DNA of 64,000 nucleotides from Tilletiopsis washingtonensis (lineage: Eukaryota; Basidiomycota; Exobasidiomycetes; Entylomatales): NCBI RefSeq assembly GCF_003144115.1, contig NW_020312012.1, positions 570,754 through 634,753 on the forward strand, given 5' to 3'. Shown here piece by piece: positions 54,051 through 63,668 of the stretch; position 1 is the stretch's first letter; each line of letters begins with the position of its first letter. The translations under genes were made by a program, and so were the position numbers. The notes below the pieces were generated by a model. That model did no database searches and was not told the DNA's origin. It saw only the letters and a list, made by a program, of their open reading frames with translations.

Positions 54051-55680
54051 GTCCCGCCAGCCGGCACGTCCCGTCGCCGAGGAGCGTCGCGTGCCCCGGT
54101 CACGCGAGCAGTCGCCGAGAAGGAAGCGGCACGATTAGACGAGACTGCCAGCAGGACGCGGTGAGCCTGGAGGATGCTCAGGCGCGAATGTGGCTAGCAC
54201 AGGCACGATGCGACTCACGAGACGTGGTTGCTTGTGCACGAGGGCATAAAGAGCACCGACGCTGCGTGCCAGTCGAAGGTGCGCAGCGCCGCGGGCACGG
54301 TGGCGCACGAATCGGCCGGCGCTGCGGCGCGGGATCGATGCAGCAGCGGCAAGACTGCACGGCTGTGCAGATGCTCCTCTGCACGACAGCCGGCAGCGCC
54401 CGGCCGAGGGCAGTGCACGGACGCTTCGAGGCTGCTCGAGCTCGGCTCGGGCGCGCGCAGGAAGAAGCGGGCGGCAGGACCCGCAGCGGCGCGGCGCGGC
54501 CGAGCTGGGCGGCGAGAGAGGGAGAGGAAGCGCCGCGGACGCCAGGAGGCAGCGAGAGAAGGCGGAGCGGCAGACGCCGTGGCGTGGGGGGTGATGGGGC
54601 GGGAGCGAGGGGGCGAGCGTCGGGTCGTGAGGCGCCTCTTACCAATCTTCTCGCGCCGCGCAGCAAGAGCAGCAGCAACCGCGGATCTGCCGGCGCGGCG
54701 CCAGACCCTAAGCGGCGCACGTGACGCACCCTCGCCGCTGCCCCTTCCGCCGCCTCCACCTCGAGTCGCGCCCGCCTCGCCTCCGCCTGGAGGGAGGCCA
54801 GCTTGAGCTGCGACGGAGACCGGCAGAGCACAGCGAGAGGCAGGGCTGCAGCGATCGTGCTGCAGGGCCTTCACAAAGCTGCACCCCGCAGCGAGACGAG
54901 CTGGATGCCGGGCGTGCCTGGCGTGCGCTGATGCGCAGCACCGCGAATGCACCCACCAGTCTCGAAGACGCCTCTGCAGCGACGACCCTTGAGCGGCTGC
55001 AGCGAGAGAGTCACAGAGTCAGAGTCAGAGTCGGATGTCGGAGGGAACGCGTCAGAGCTCTTCCGTGCGGACCACCGCACCCGACGAGGCATCAGCACCA
55101 GGCAGGCGCTGCAAGAGCGCACACTGCGATGCTGTTCGCTGATCACGCTCGCGATGCAAGATCGCCGGAGGCTCGCGCACGAACAGGAAGACGCACGCCG
55201 CGTCCGCGAGCTCGCGCGCATGCTGTGCACCCGCGCTCGCGCCGCGCCAAGCTCTCATGTGTGCCCCTGTGCTGCGCCGTGCGGGCAGCGATCGAGGCGG
55301 ACGAGTCTAAATGGATGGTACCTGGGGGTTCTCGAGCAAGACAGGAGCAACAGGAGACGGCGAGGGCGAGCCCCCCAGGTGCAGCGACGCTCGGCCACGC
55401 GAACAGCACTCGACTGGGGCGTGGACCGCAGCGGCTGCGGCGATGCTGCGGCTGCGGCCTTTAGCGCTTGGCCTTGGCGGCTCGCCGTGCCCTGCAACGC
55501 TCCTCTTCTACCAACCACCACGTGCTCCGCCGCGTCCTTCTCTTCAAGCCCGGATCCTCTTCAGCGCCGTTGCGGCCTGAAGCACTGCACGGCAAGCTGC
55601 GACAGCCCCACCGTCTCGACGCAGCCGTCGGACAGCGCACGCCCAGCCCGCCTCCGACCGCACCGGCGCGCTCGGGCACC
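54051..55680. other. Intergenic between divergent PPR and SMP-30-like genes
   Basis: 1630 bp holding two promoters. Open frames (54041-54724, 54721-55464, 54947-56134 plus; 54178-54952 minus) are compositional. A short run of GAGTCA-type direct repeats occurs near 55010-55035. No RNA gene or mobile element seen. Confidence 0.45.
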
Positions 55681-57392
55681 ATGGCGCTCACGCTGCGACG
55701 CACGCTTGCGGCTGCCTCGGCTGCCGCCGTCGCCCTGCTGGCGGCCGCTGTCTTCAGCCTCGCGCGCGAGACGGCCGGCGCTGGCTGCGCGGAGCAGGCG
55801 GCGCTGCCGCCGAGCTTCGTCTCGCGCAACATCTCGGACATCTTCGACGCCCCGGCCGCACCGACGTTCCAGCTGCAGCACACGAGCGGCAAGGCTCTTT
55901 TGGGCGGCGCACCGAAATCGCTGCTGCTCATCGAGAAGAGCGGCTATGCCTTTGCGCACGAAGCGCCCGTGTGGTGTGCAGAGTGCGTCGACGCGACGAG
56001 CGGGCGCAAGTAGAGTGCCGAGACTGACTGCCCGGCGCTCAGCTCCGACGACGTGTACTTTGCGTCCAACGCCGGCGCTCCATTGGGCAGGAGCAATCTC
56101 ACAACGAACAAGTGCGTGCTGCACGCTGCTCTAGTGCTCCGGCCGCCGCTGATGCCTGTCACAGCGTCGTCTTCAAGGTCAACCTCCGCAACCTGACGGA
56201 GCGCGCGGCAGCGGGCATTGCCAGCTTTGCAAGCGATGTGCACGCTGTGAGTTGCGTGCGGCTTGGACCTCAGCAAGGGCTGACCGGGAGTGCGCAGGTG
56301 CCCATCGACTCGGACTCTGTGCAGATGACCAACGGCGGCACCTCGTATGCCGGGGAGCTCCTCCTCATCAACACGGGCAGAGGCTCTCTGCCAGGCTCGA
56401 TTGCACTTGTGCCTCGCGCGACGCCGCAGCAGCCGCAGGTGCTGCTGAACAACTTCCGCGGCCGAGGCTTCAAGAGCCTCAATGACGTCGTCGTCCATCC
56501 TGATGGGCGCATTCTCTTCACCGACGCCGAGTGAGTGCTGCCTGCGCCGAGAACCAGGCTGCCGTGCTGACGCTGCTCAAGCTACGGCGTGCTGCAGGAC
56601 TTCAAGGACGAGACGGGCATGTGGAAGGCAGTGTGGAGCTTTGACCCGCTCAGCGGCGATCTCGCTGTCCTTGACGCCTCGCTTACCACGCCGAACGGCC
56701 TGACGGTGCGGCATCTCAGCGTCCCTCCCCGCGCATCGCTGACCCGCGAACCTGCTCAGCTCTCGCCGGACGCCAAGACGCTATATGTGTGCGTCCGGCG
56801 GCTGCATCAGCTGTGCGCTGGAAACTGACTCGCCCTGCAGCACAGAGACTGGCTTTGCACGCGGCTTCTACCCAAGTGACCCCTCCGTCGCGCCGTTGAT
56901 GTCAGTCGGGATGCTCGGGCTGTCGACGTTGGCTCACGTCGCGCTTGCACAGCTACGCTTTCGATCTGGCCGCCTCCGCACGCCACGCCACAAATCGCCG
57001 GGTCTTTGCCGTGGCAGAGAGCGGCATCTCGGACGGGCTCAAGGTCGACACGGAGGGCAACGTGGCGAGTAGCGCATGTGCTGGTCCTCTGACGTGCGTG
57101 CGCTGACCGACCACTGCAGTACTCGTGCGACGGCGCGGGCCTCCAGTTAGTCACGTCGCGCTGCTGGGCTCCAAGACGCTGCTGACCGCCTTCTTGCAGA
57201 GTGTACTCGCCGTCGGGCACGCAGCTGTGGCGCTTTGTGCTGCCGCCGATCGGCTGCACGCAGGTCGTGCTGGCCAGCGGCGGGCGCATTGTCCTGCTGG
57301 CCGAGGAGCGCCTGTATCTGCTGCAGGTGGCCGCAGCCGAGCCTGTGCCTCTGGCCGAGCTGCCCCGCCACAACAGGATCGCCCGCAGCTGA
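55681..57392 (+). CDS. SMP-30/gluconolactonase-like beta-propeller, membrane-anchored or secreted
   Basis: Six-bladed propeller of the SMP-30/lactonase type. Ten exons (55681-55982, 56043-56111, 56165-56246, 56298-56530, 56582-56705, 56760-56788, 56841-56900, 56953-57064, 57120-57145, 57200-57392) give 409 residues. The N-terminus RRTLAAASAAAVALLAAAVF is a signal anchor or signal peptide. Family marks: HEAPVW metal-ligand region, DVYFASNAGAPLG, LNDVVVHPDGRILFTDAEYG (metal-binding Asn/Asp), TTPNGLTLSPDAKTLYV, TGFARGFYPSDP and DGLKVDTEGNVYSCDGAG. Intron 4 uses an AAG acceptor and intron 8 most likely a GC donor (GCGAGT), both required or favoured by frame. Substrate unknown; a hydrolytic lactonase is likely. 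Confidence 0.88.
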
Positions 57393-57542
57393 ACGCTGCT
57401 GCCTTCGACTAGACACACCTCTAGAAGCATCCGCCCCTTCTGCTCTCTCTGCTCCCTCCCTAAATATCGTGCCTCGACCTTATCCTAGACGCTCCGCTAG
57501 ACCTTAGCCTAGACACGCTCCGCTAGAGACGTCCCACCACAT
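57393..57542. terminator. Shared 3' region of convergent SMP-30-like and ALG13 genes with a doubled motif
   Basis: 150 bp between two stop codons. It contains two imperfect copies of CCTAGAC(AC)GCTCCGCTAGA at 57484-57501 and 57508-57527, plus TAAATATC near 57460. Both transcripts must end here or overlap. A role in 3' processing is inferred from position only. Confidence 0.35.
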
Positions 57543-58656
57543 CTATGCTGCCGCAAAGCCGGCAATGCCATCTACAAGTGCTCGTACTCGCGACGGCGAG
57601 AACGGCGGAAAGGGCGTGAAGGAGTCCGCGCTGCGCGTGAGGACCCTAGCGAGGTCGTCTGGCAGGGTGCTGTCGCGCGGCAGTCAGCGATCGGGACAGG
57701 CACGACACGAGAAAGACGCACGCGACATCGCCCGTGGCGCAGTAGTCGTGCTGTGCCATGGCCGCAGCCAGCTCGGCCTGGTGGTCGTCCATGAGTGTCC
57801 TGTTGGGCACGATCAGGAGCTTCGGGCGCTTTGGCGCCTCGACGGCGCCGCCGCGCTTCTGCTCCGTGTCTGAGCGCTCGCGGAGTGCGTCGAGCAACGT
57901 GCCGGCTCCTGGTGCACGCAGCAAGCGTCAGCGGGGAAGCACTGGCTGCCGAGCGCGAGACGCACCCGCATGGCAGCACACGACATCCGCCTGCGCGATC
58001 TCGACGCTGAGATCGGCGACGTAGTCGACGAACGTGACTTTGATGCCCTCGGGCGTCACGAGCGTGAGCCGATGCCCGTCGTCTGACCCTGCCGCACCGG
58101 CTAGAGCTGGCCCCGACGGTCGTGCGTCCATCTGCCAGTCCATCGGACCAGCAGACTCTTCCGAGCTAGACGTGCCTTCGTCATCGTCCGATGCAGCTGG
58201 CGAATGCGACTCGTCTGCGGCAGGGATGCCCACCGAGTCCGCCGTCTCCTCGTCCACGCCGACGGCCCTCGCCGCGCGGCGTCTGCGCACCGCCTGCCGC
58301 ACCGCCCGGCCGCTGGGCCGCACGGCGCCGGCGCCCTGCGGCTGCGGCGACTCGAAGGCGGCGCGCAGACTGCCCTGCTCGCCCGGGTCGATGCGTGCGC
58401 GTGTGGCGCCGTCGTAGCCGATGCGGCCGGGCAGGCGATGCAGGCCCCAGGCGACGTCGGGCCCCGGCTGCGTGCCGGCGAGGAACGGCTCGAGGAGCAC
58501 GCGCAGCGGCGTCGCGCCGTGCTGCACCACGATGCGCGACGCCGGCGGCAGCACGGCCAGGCAGGCGGGCGCCAGCAGCGCGAGCGGTAGTGCTGGGAAG
58601 GATGTCGAGCCGACGGAGCAGAGCAGCGTGACAGGCGCCGTGTCGGCGCTGGCCAT
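57543..58656 (-). CDS. ALG13: UDP-GlcNAc transferase catalytic subunit Alg13
   Basis: Cytosolic catalytic half of the Alg13/Alg14 enzyme that adds the second GlcNAc to dolichol-PP-GlcNAc at the ER. Exons 58656-57966, 57908-57722 and 57669-57543 give 334 residues, longer than yeast Alg13 (about 200). Start region TLLCSVGSTSFPAL and IVVQHGATPL fit the GT-B C-domain fold. IKVTFVDYVADLSVEIAQAD then VVCCHAGAGTLLDALR is the donor-binding block, followed by KLLIVPNRTLMDDHQAELA and the FPPF end. The extra length is a disordered acidic/Ser-rich insertion (about residues 85-180) between the strands. The partner Alg14 is not in this window. Confidence 0.9.
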
Positions 58657-59064
58657 CGTGGCGCGCGGTCCTATCGGCGGCGAGCCGGCAGCGAGATGCG
58701 AGGCGCTTTGCTGCAGCGCAGCACCGGCATCTGCCGGCCGCGAGCGGCGCGCGGGTGCAGCGGGATGCGCGAGGTGCACGGCTCGGTGCGCTGAGCACGA
58801 GCTGATTGAGGGGAGGTGGGTGTCGGGGGCGGGAGGCAACCCAGCGAGCCGTTCGCACGCGCGCCGCACCTCCACGTTCGCGCGCCTCGTGCGGCGGCTG
58901 CTCCGCCGGCATGCCAAAGGGGCGGGAGGATGCTCTCTGCCGGACAGTCTTCGCTGCGTAGGAGCAGCATGCTTCACACTCCAAGGCATCATGCAGTCAC
59001 CGGGCAGACGACTGCAGGTCACACGCGGCAGGTCAAGACTTGGTGCATTGCACCCGGATCGCCT
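58657..59064. other. Intergenic between ALG13 start and GCD7 stop
   Basis: 408 bp between two minus-strand genes; holds the ALG13 promoter and the GCD7 3' end. No coding signal or structured element noticed. Confidence 0.4.
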
Positions 59065-60364
59065 CTATGGCTCGACGTAGTAGTTCTCCTTGATCAGGCG
59101 GGGCACGAAGCTCGGCGCGTGCTCGCCGACGTTTGTGATGAGCCCGTCGCACGTCTCGACGCAGTCCCATGTGGCGCTGACCACATCGGCCTCCTCGCTG
59201 AGCTTGCTGTGCTCGCGCGGCAGCACCAGCGCCGGGTCGCCCTCGGTGGCCGTCTGCGAGCCCGCGGCGACGAGCGCCCAGTCGGGCGAGATGCGGTGCA
59301 GCCCGGCAAGCGCAATGACCGGCGTGTGGTGGGCGCGCGCAGCCGAGGCGAGCAGCGCAGAGCCGGCCGGCGCCAGGAGCGCGCCGTTGGGCAGCACGCA
59401 GTGCGGCGCGAGCACGAGCTTGGACACTCGCGGCATGAGCGCGTAGACTGCCGCGTCCGGGACGAGCAGCACGGAGATGGACGGATGTGCTGCGAGCGCG
59501 CGGGCAAGGGCGTGGCCTGCGTATCTACGGGCCGGGCGTTAGCGAGCAGACAGCGGGCACGGCGTGTCGACGCACGAGGGCGCCGTCTCTGCCACGATGA
59601 CGGTGAAGCTGCGCTGCTTGGCGGCCGCCTTGAGGAACACCTCGGTCGTCTGAGAGTAGCCGAGCGTCATGATGATCTCGCTGCGGGGAGGCGGTCAGAT
59701 GCGTGGTGCGGCGCGCAGCCGGCGAGCTCACCCCGAGTAGATGTGTTCTCGCGCGTCCTTGGCGATGATGCCGTCGATGCCGTCGAGCTCGTCGACGAGC
59801 TCCTGGATGGCCTGCACCAGCAGCGCCTGCAGGCTCTCTTCGCCGTCTGCCTCTTCGCCGCTGAGCTCGCCCTCGGCGTCGTCGCTATCGTCGTCGTCGT
59901 CGTCGTCCTCGTCCGGATCAGCGGTCGCCGCAGCTGAGCCGTTGACGGCGCTGCCAGATGGGCCTCCTGAGGACTGCGCAGCCGACGTCGAAGCGGCGCC
60001 CGCACCTCCCGACGCGAGAATGTGCGCCTCCTCGTGCAGCAGATGCAGCACCCGCATCGTCGTCGCCATGATGGCCGGCTCTGGGAGCGCAGGTCAGCCT
60101 CGTGCGCTGGTCAGGTGGGCGCAGGAGCGCCGTGCGCCACGGCCACTCACCTCCGCGCTGCGCCTCGCTCAGCAGGCGGCCGGCGGCCAGGATCTCGGCG
60201 TGCAGCTCCTCGACGCTCGCCGCGCGGCTGGCGTGCACCACGGCACGCAGCGCGCGCCCCACGGCGACGGCGACGGCGTCGGGCCCGCACACGGCGCGCT
60301 CGCGCAGCGATGCGGCGAGCGCCGCGATGAGGCGCGCGGCCGGGCCCGCTCGTGCGCGGGTCAT
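59065..60364 (-). CDS. GCD7: Translation initiation factor eIF2B subunit beta
   Basis: Regulatory subunit of the eIF2 guanine-nucleotide exchange factor. Exons 60364-60151, 60080-59732, 59680-59576 and 59524-59065 give 375 residues. Family strings: [86 protein letters not shown] and the C-terminal [19 protein letters not shown]. An unusual disordered and acidic insert of about 60 residues, including seven consecutive Asp, follows the HEEAHI helix. The gene is divergent from Stealth copy 2, with 511 bp between starts. Confidence 0.95.
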
Positions 60365-60875
60365 GGCTGCGCGAGACGAGTGGAGGGACGGTGCAGGAGG
60401 AATCCGCGAGCGCGGCGCAGTGGATGTGCAGAGTGTGGGACGCTGCGCAGAAGTAGGCGGTGGACGTGGGCCAGCGCAAGACGCAGGCGAGGATCCGGGG
60501 TGACGAAGCGAGAGAGGAAGGAAGCAGCGTGCTCGCGTCGCAGCTTTGCGTTTTTGGCGCGCGGCGCGAAGGCGGCGCGCGTGGCGCATGCAGAGAGTGC
60601 CGTTGGACCCCATCGCGCCTCCTTCTGCGTCCGCTCCACCACCACCGCCCCCGGGCGCCGCTCCTGCACATCAACAAGCACCTCGCTGCGCGCCTCGGCC
60701 CGCAAGCTCCTCCTCTCGGCGCTGTCGCACGGAGTGTGCATGCCATGCGTCCGTGTCTTCTCCTGCGCGCCACCTAGCCGCGCTGCTCCGGGCTCCGGCC
60801 CCACGTCGCACGTCCGAGGCCTGCTGCAGAGGCGCCTCGCCGCTGCCCGCACTGGAAGCGACGTCGTCGTCCAGC
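60365..60875. promoter_or_regulatory. Divergent promoter region between GCD7 and Stealth copy 2
   Basis: 511 bp between outward-reading start codons. A C-rich tract (about 60608-60670) lies mid-way. The frame of Stealth copy 2 exon 1 stays open upstream to about 60546 but has lost protein-like character, so the start at 60876 is preferred. Confidence 0.4.
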
Positions 60876-63668
60876 ATGTCACAGCCAGATGCGGCGGCGG
60901 CGCCTCGGCGCGCGGCACGCGGCTGGTCGGCCCGCGCCATGCTCGCTGCCGCAGCTGCGGTGGTCCTCGCCGCTGCCCTGCTGGCGCCGGCGGGACGCTA
61001 TGCGGCAGTTCGCTCCGTGGACGCCAAGCTTGCGATGCGTCCTGTCGCGGCATACGCGGCGCTCGCCAGCGAGCATGCGGACTCGTCGGCTGATGCGCTC
61101 GACGTCTGGCTCGCCCAGGGCGAGCTGCCGTTCGGGCTCTCGCTCGACCCCGCGGCCGCGCGCATCGACGGCCTCTGGTTCTGGATCAACGGCAGCGACG
61201 TGCGGCACCGCCTGGCGCGCGCCTACTACGCTGCGCAGCCGGAACACCACGCTGCCGTGCCCCATGCGCACGCCGCCGGCCTCGCCGCCGAGCCCGAGGC
61301 GGCCGTGTGGGTGCCGTCTGCGGCAGAGCGTGACGATGACGTGAAGCGCGAGCTCGGCATCGAGCAGGGCGAGGAGTCCAGCGAGCAATTCTTTGATGCC
61401 GAGGCGCCTGACGAGGGTGCTCAAGTGTCCGACGACGGCAGCGGCGAGGACGCCGCGGCGCTGAGCCTGCAGAACACTGCGAACCGCTTCAGGGACAGCG
61501 ACGAGGTGAGCCAGGCGGCCAGATAGTGTTTGTCACTGCTGACGCTGCAGCAGCTGCGCTTTTCTCTGCGCAGTGCGCGGGCGGCATTCGGCGATGCGCT
61601 CGGCACGCAGCACGTCGTGTCGACGGACTTTTGGCCCGGCGGCCTGCCGCACGCCGACGTCGCCGACGGCCTCGAGCTGTGCGACTCGGACGCGTACCAG
61701 CAGGCGTTTCTCGAGTGGGCCGAGGCCGCGCCAGACGAGGCGCTCCCGGGCGCATCGCTGCAGAAGGTCGTCTTTCGCGACTCGAACGGCCTTGCCCGCC
61801 ACGGCCAGGTCCCGCAGTGGCTCAATCTGTCGGCGAGCGGGGTCCACGCGCAGCCAGAGCGCCAGTCTGGCGACGTGCCGCTCCTGCGGCTCCACTTTGG
61901 TGAGCTGTGACGATGTGCTATGGGGGTTTGCCACTGACGAGCGCTGCAGACTGGATGCAGGCGCGCCCGCTGTCCAAGGCCCTCGCGCGGCTCACCGCCG
62001 CCGGCAGAGAGGCGCTCCTGCAGCGCTGGCGGCTCGCGACGCTGCCGACGTTCAACTCGATGAGCGCAGAGGCGGGTGAGTCCATCGCGAGCTGGCGCAG
62101 TGATGGGCATCGGCGTCGACCACCCTGACGCGCGCAGTGATGGGCATCGCTGACGCGCGCAGTGATGGGCATCGCTGACGCGCGCAGTGATGGGCATCGG
62201 CGTCGACGGACTGTCGGAGTTTTTCTTCTACAGCAACGACGACCAGTTCTTCCAGCGCACCCTCACCGCGTCGGACTTCTTTACGCCGCTGTACGGGCCG
62301 GTGCTCCGCCTGGACCCGCGCACGCTGGTGGAGGGCGATGCGCAGCCGGCCGCCGCCGCTGGGGTGAGTCGCGCGGTGTGCCAACAGCGCGCAGTGCTGA
62401 CACGCAGCGCAGGAGGGCCCGTCGTTGTTCTGGTCCAACCACCTCATCTCGCAGCGCTTCGGCACGCGCCCGCGCCACTGGTTCCACCACTTTCAGAAGG
62501 CCTACTCGCTGCCGCACATCGTCGAGAGCCGGCGCATGTTTGCCGCCGAGTTCGACACGGCCGCCGCCTCGCGCTTCCGCGGCAGCGGCATCCTCGCCAA
62601 CTCGCACTTTCTCACGTACCACACCATCATCGAGCGGCACCGCGAGGCGCTGCTGTGGAGCTTTCTCGTGCTGCGCGCGTGCTCGTCGGCGGCCGGCCGC
62701 TACTCGCGCGCCGACCTGGCGCGCGTCTGGCAGGAGCTTGGCGCCACGGACGGCCGGGCCACGATCGAGGTGCCGATGCCGCGCCGCGCGACGCTGCGCG
62801 GCATGGCCCGCAACCTCGAGCGCTACGGCTCTGCGCCGGCGCACTCGGCCCGCACGCACTTTTCCTCGATGGACGGCTCGGCGAGCGCGCGCCTGCCTGC
62901 CGACGAGCCCGACTATCCGTGGCCGCGCTTTACAGGCGGGCGCGCCGTGCCGGCCTGTCGTCTCGACCTCGCGCTCTGCTGGCCCGCCGACGCCGACGCC
63001 GCCGCGGTGTTCAAGCGTTTCGCCTTTGAGCGTCCGGCCGAGTGCGGCGACTGCCTCGTTGCGCTGCTCGTCGGCAAGAGCGGGCTGCGCGGCCTCTCCG
63101 CCTTTCTGCCGGAGAGCACGCCCTACAGCGGGGTGTCGTCGGTGCTCCAAGACTTGCGCATCGGCGCGCTCCTCGGCCGCTTCCAGAGCTCGAGCCCGCT
63201 GCAGCGCACGGCCGTGCACCTCCCGCTCGACGCCGACTGGCGCGTGCCCGCGTTTGGCCTCCGCGCCGTCGCCGCCCTCAACGGCTGGCAGCTCGACGGC
63301 ATGTGCGCGCGCCGCCGCTTCGCGCTCGGCCTCATCCACCGCTACTCGTACACGGTTGCCAACGACCACGCCTTTTTCTGGAGCTGCCAGGACCCGGACA
63401 ATGTTGCCGACGCCGTGAATGGCCTGCGCGACGTGAGTGCCCAAGGTGTTCGTTTGAGCGTCCAGCTGATGCACCGCCACCGCAGCTGCGCGACCAGGGC
63501 GCCGCTCCGAGCATGGTGTGTCTCAACGACGACCTCACGGGGAACGCAAGCGCCGTGCAAACGTCGCAGGCGCTGCTGCACGACTGGATGCGCGAGGCGT
63601 TCCCGCACCCGCTGCCGTACGAGCAGGCGTACGAGCAGGCGTACGAGCAGGCGTACGAGCAGGCGTAG
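60876..63668 (+). CDS. Stealth-family sugar-phosphate phosphotransferase, copy 2
   Basis: Paralogue of the protein encoded at 10725-13489 (827 versus 825 residues). Exons 60876-61505, 61551-61899, 61950-62075, 62188-62363, 62413-63432 and 63486-63668. A signal anchor lies near residues 24-40. CR1 is RIDGLWFWINGSD (about 96-108), CR2 LPTFNSMSAEA followed across intron 3 by VMGIGVDGLSEFFFYSNDD (from about 358), CR3 includes FLTYHTIIERHREALLWSF, CGDC follows AFERPAE, and CR4 is MVCLNDDLTG (about 777-786). The EF-hand loop of copy 1 is replaced by CSSAAGRYSRAD, which lacks the Ca ligands. The protein ends in four YEQA repeats. The Golgi location is inferred from the anchor; the acceptor is unknown. 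Confidence 0.92.
62095..62199 (+). repeat. Four tandem copies of an intron-acceptor/exon-start unit in Stealth copy 2
   Basis: The 18-nt string GCGCAGTGATGGGCATCG occurs at 62095-62112, 62132-62149, 62157-62174 and 62182-62199, spaced 37, 25 and 25 nt. Copies 2-4 are preceded by CTGACGC, so each repeat carries its own branch site and AG. Only the last AG (62187) gives a productive protein. Confidence 0.9.
63618..63665 (+). repeat. Four perfect 12-nt repeats encoding YEQA at the Stealth copy 2 C-terminus
   Basis: TACGAGCAGGCG is repeated four times without mismatch immediately before the TAG stop. Perfect identity indicates recent expansion, and length is probably variable between strains. 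Confidence 0.95.

Noticed and set aside
54947-56134. 395-codon plus-strand frame overlapping the SMP-30-like start
   Set aside because: Out of frame with the recognised propeller exons and covers promoter sequence.
62052-62465. Minus-strand frame with repeated DAHHCAR-type peptides
   Set aside because: The peptide repetition is only the translation of the tandem acceptor repeat in the Stealth copy 2 intron.
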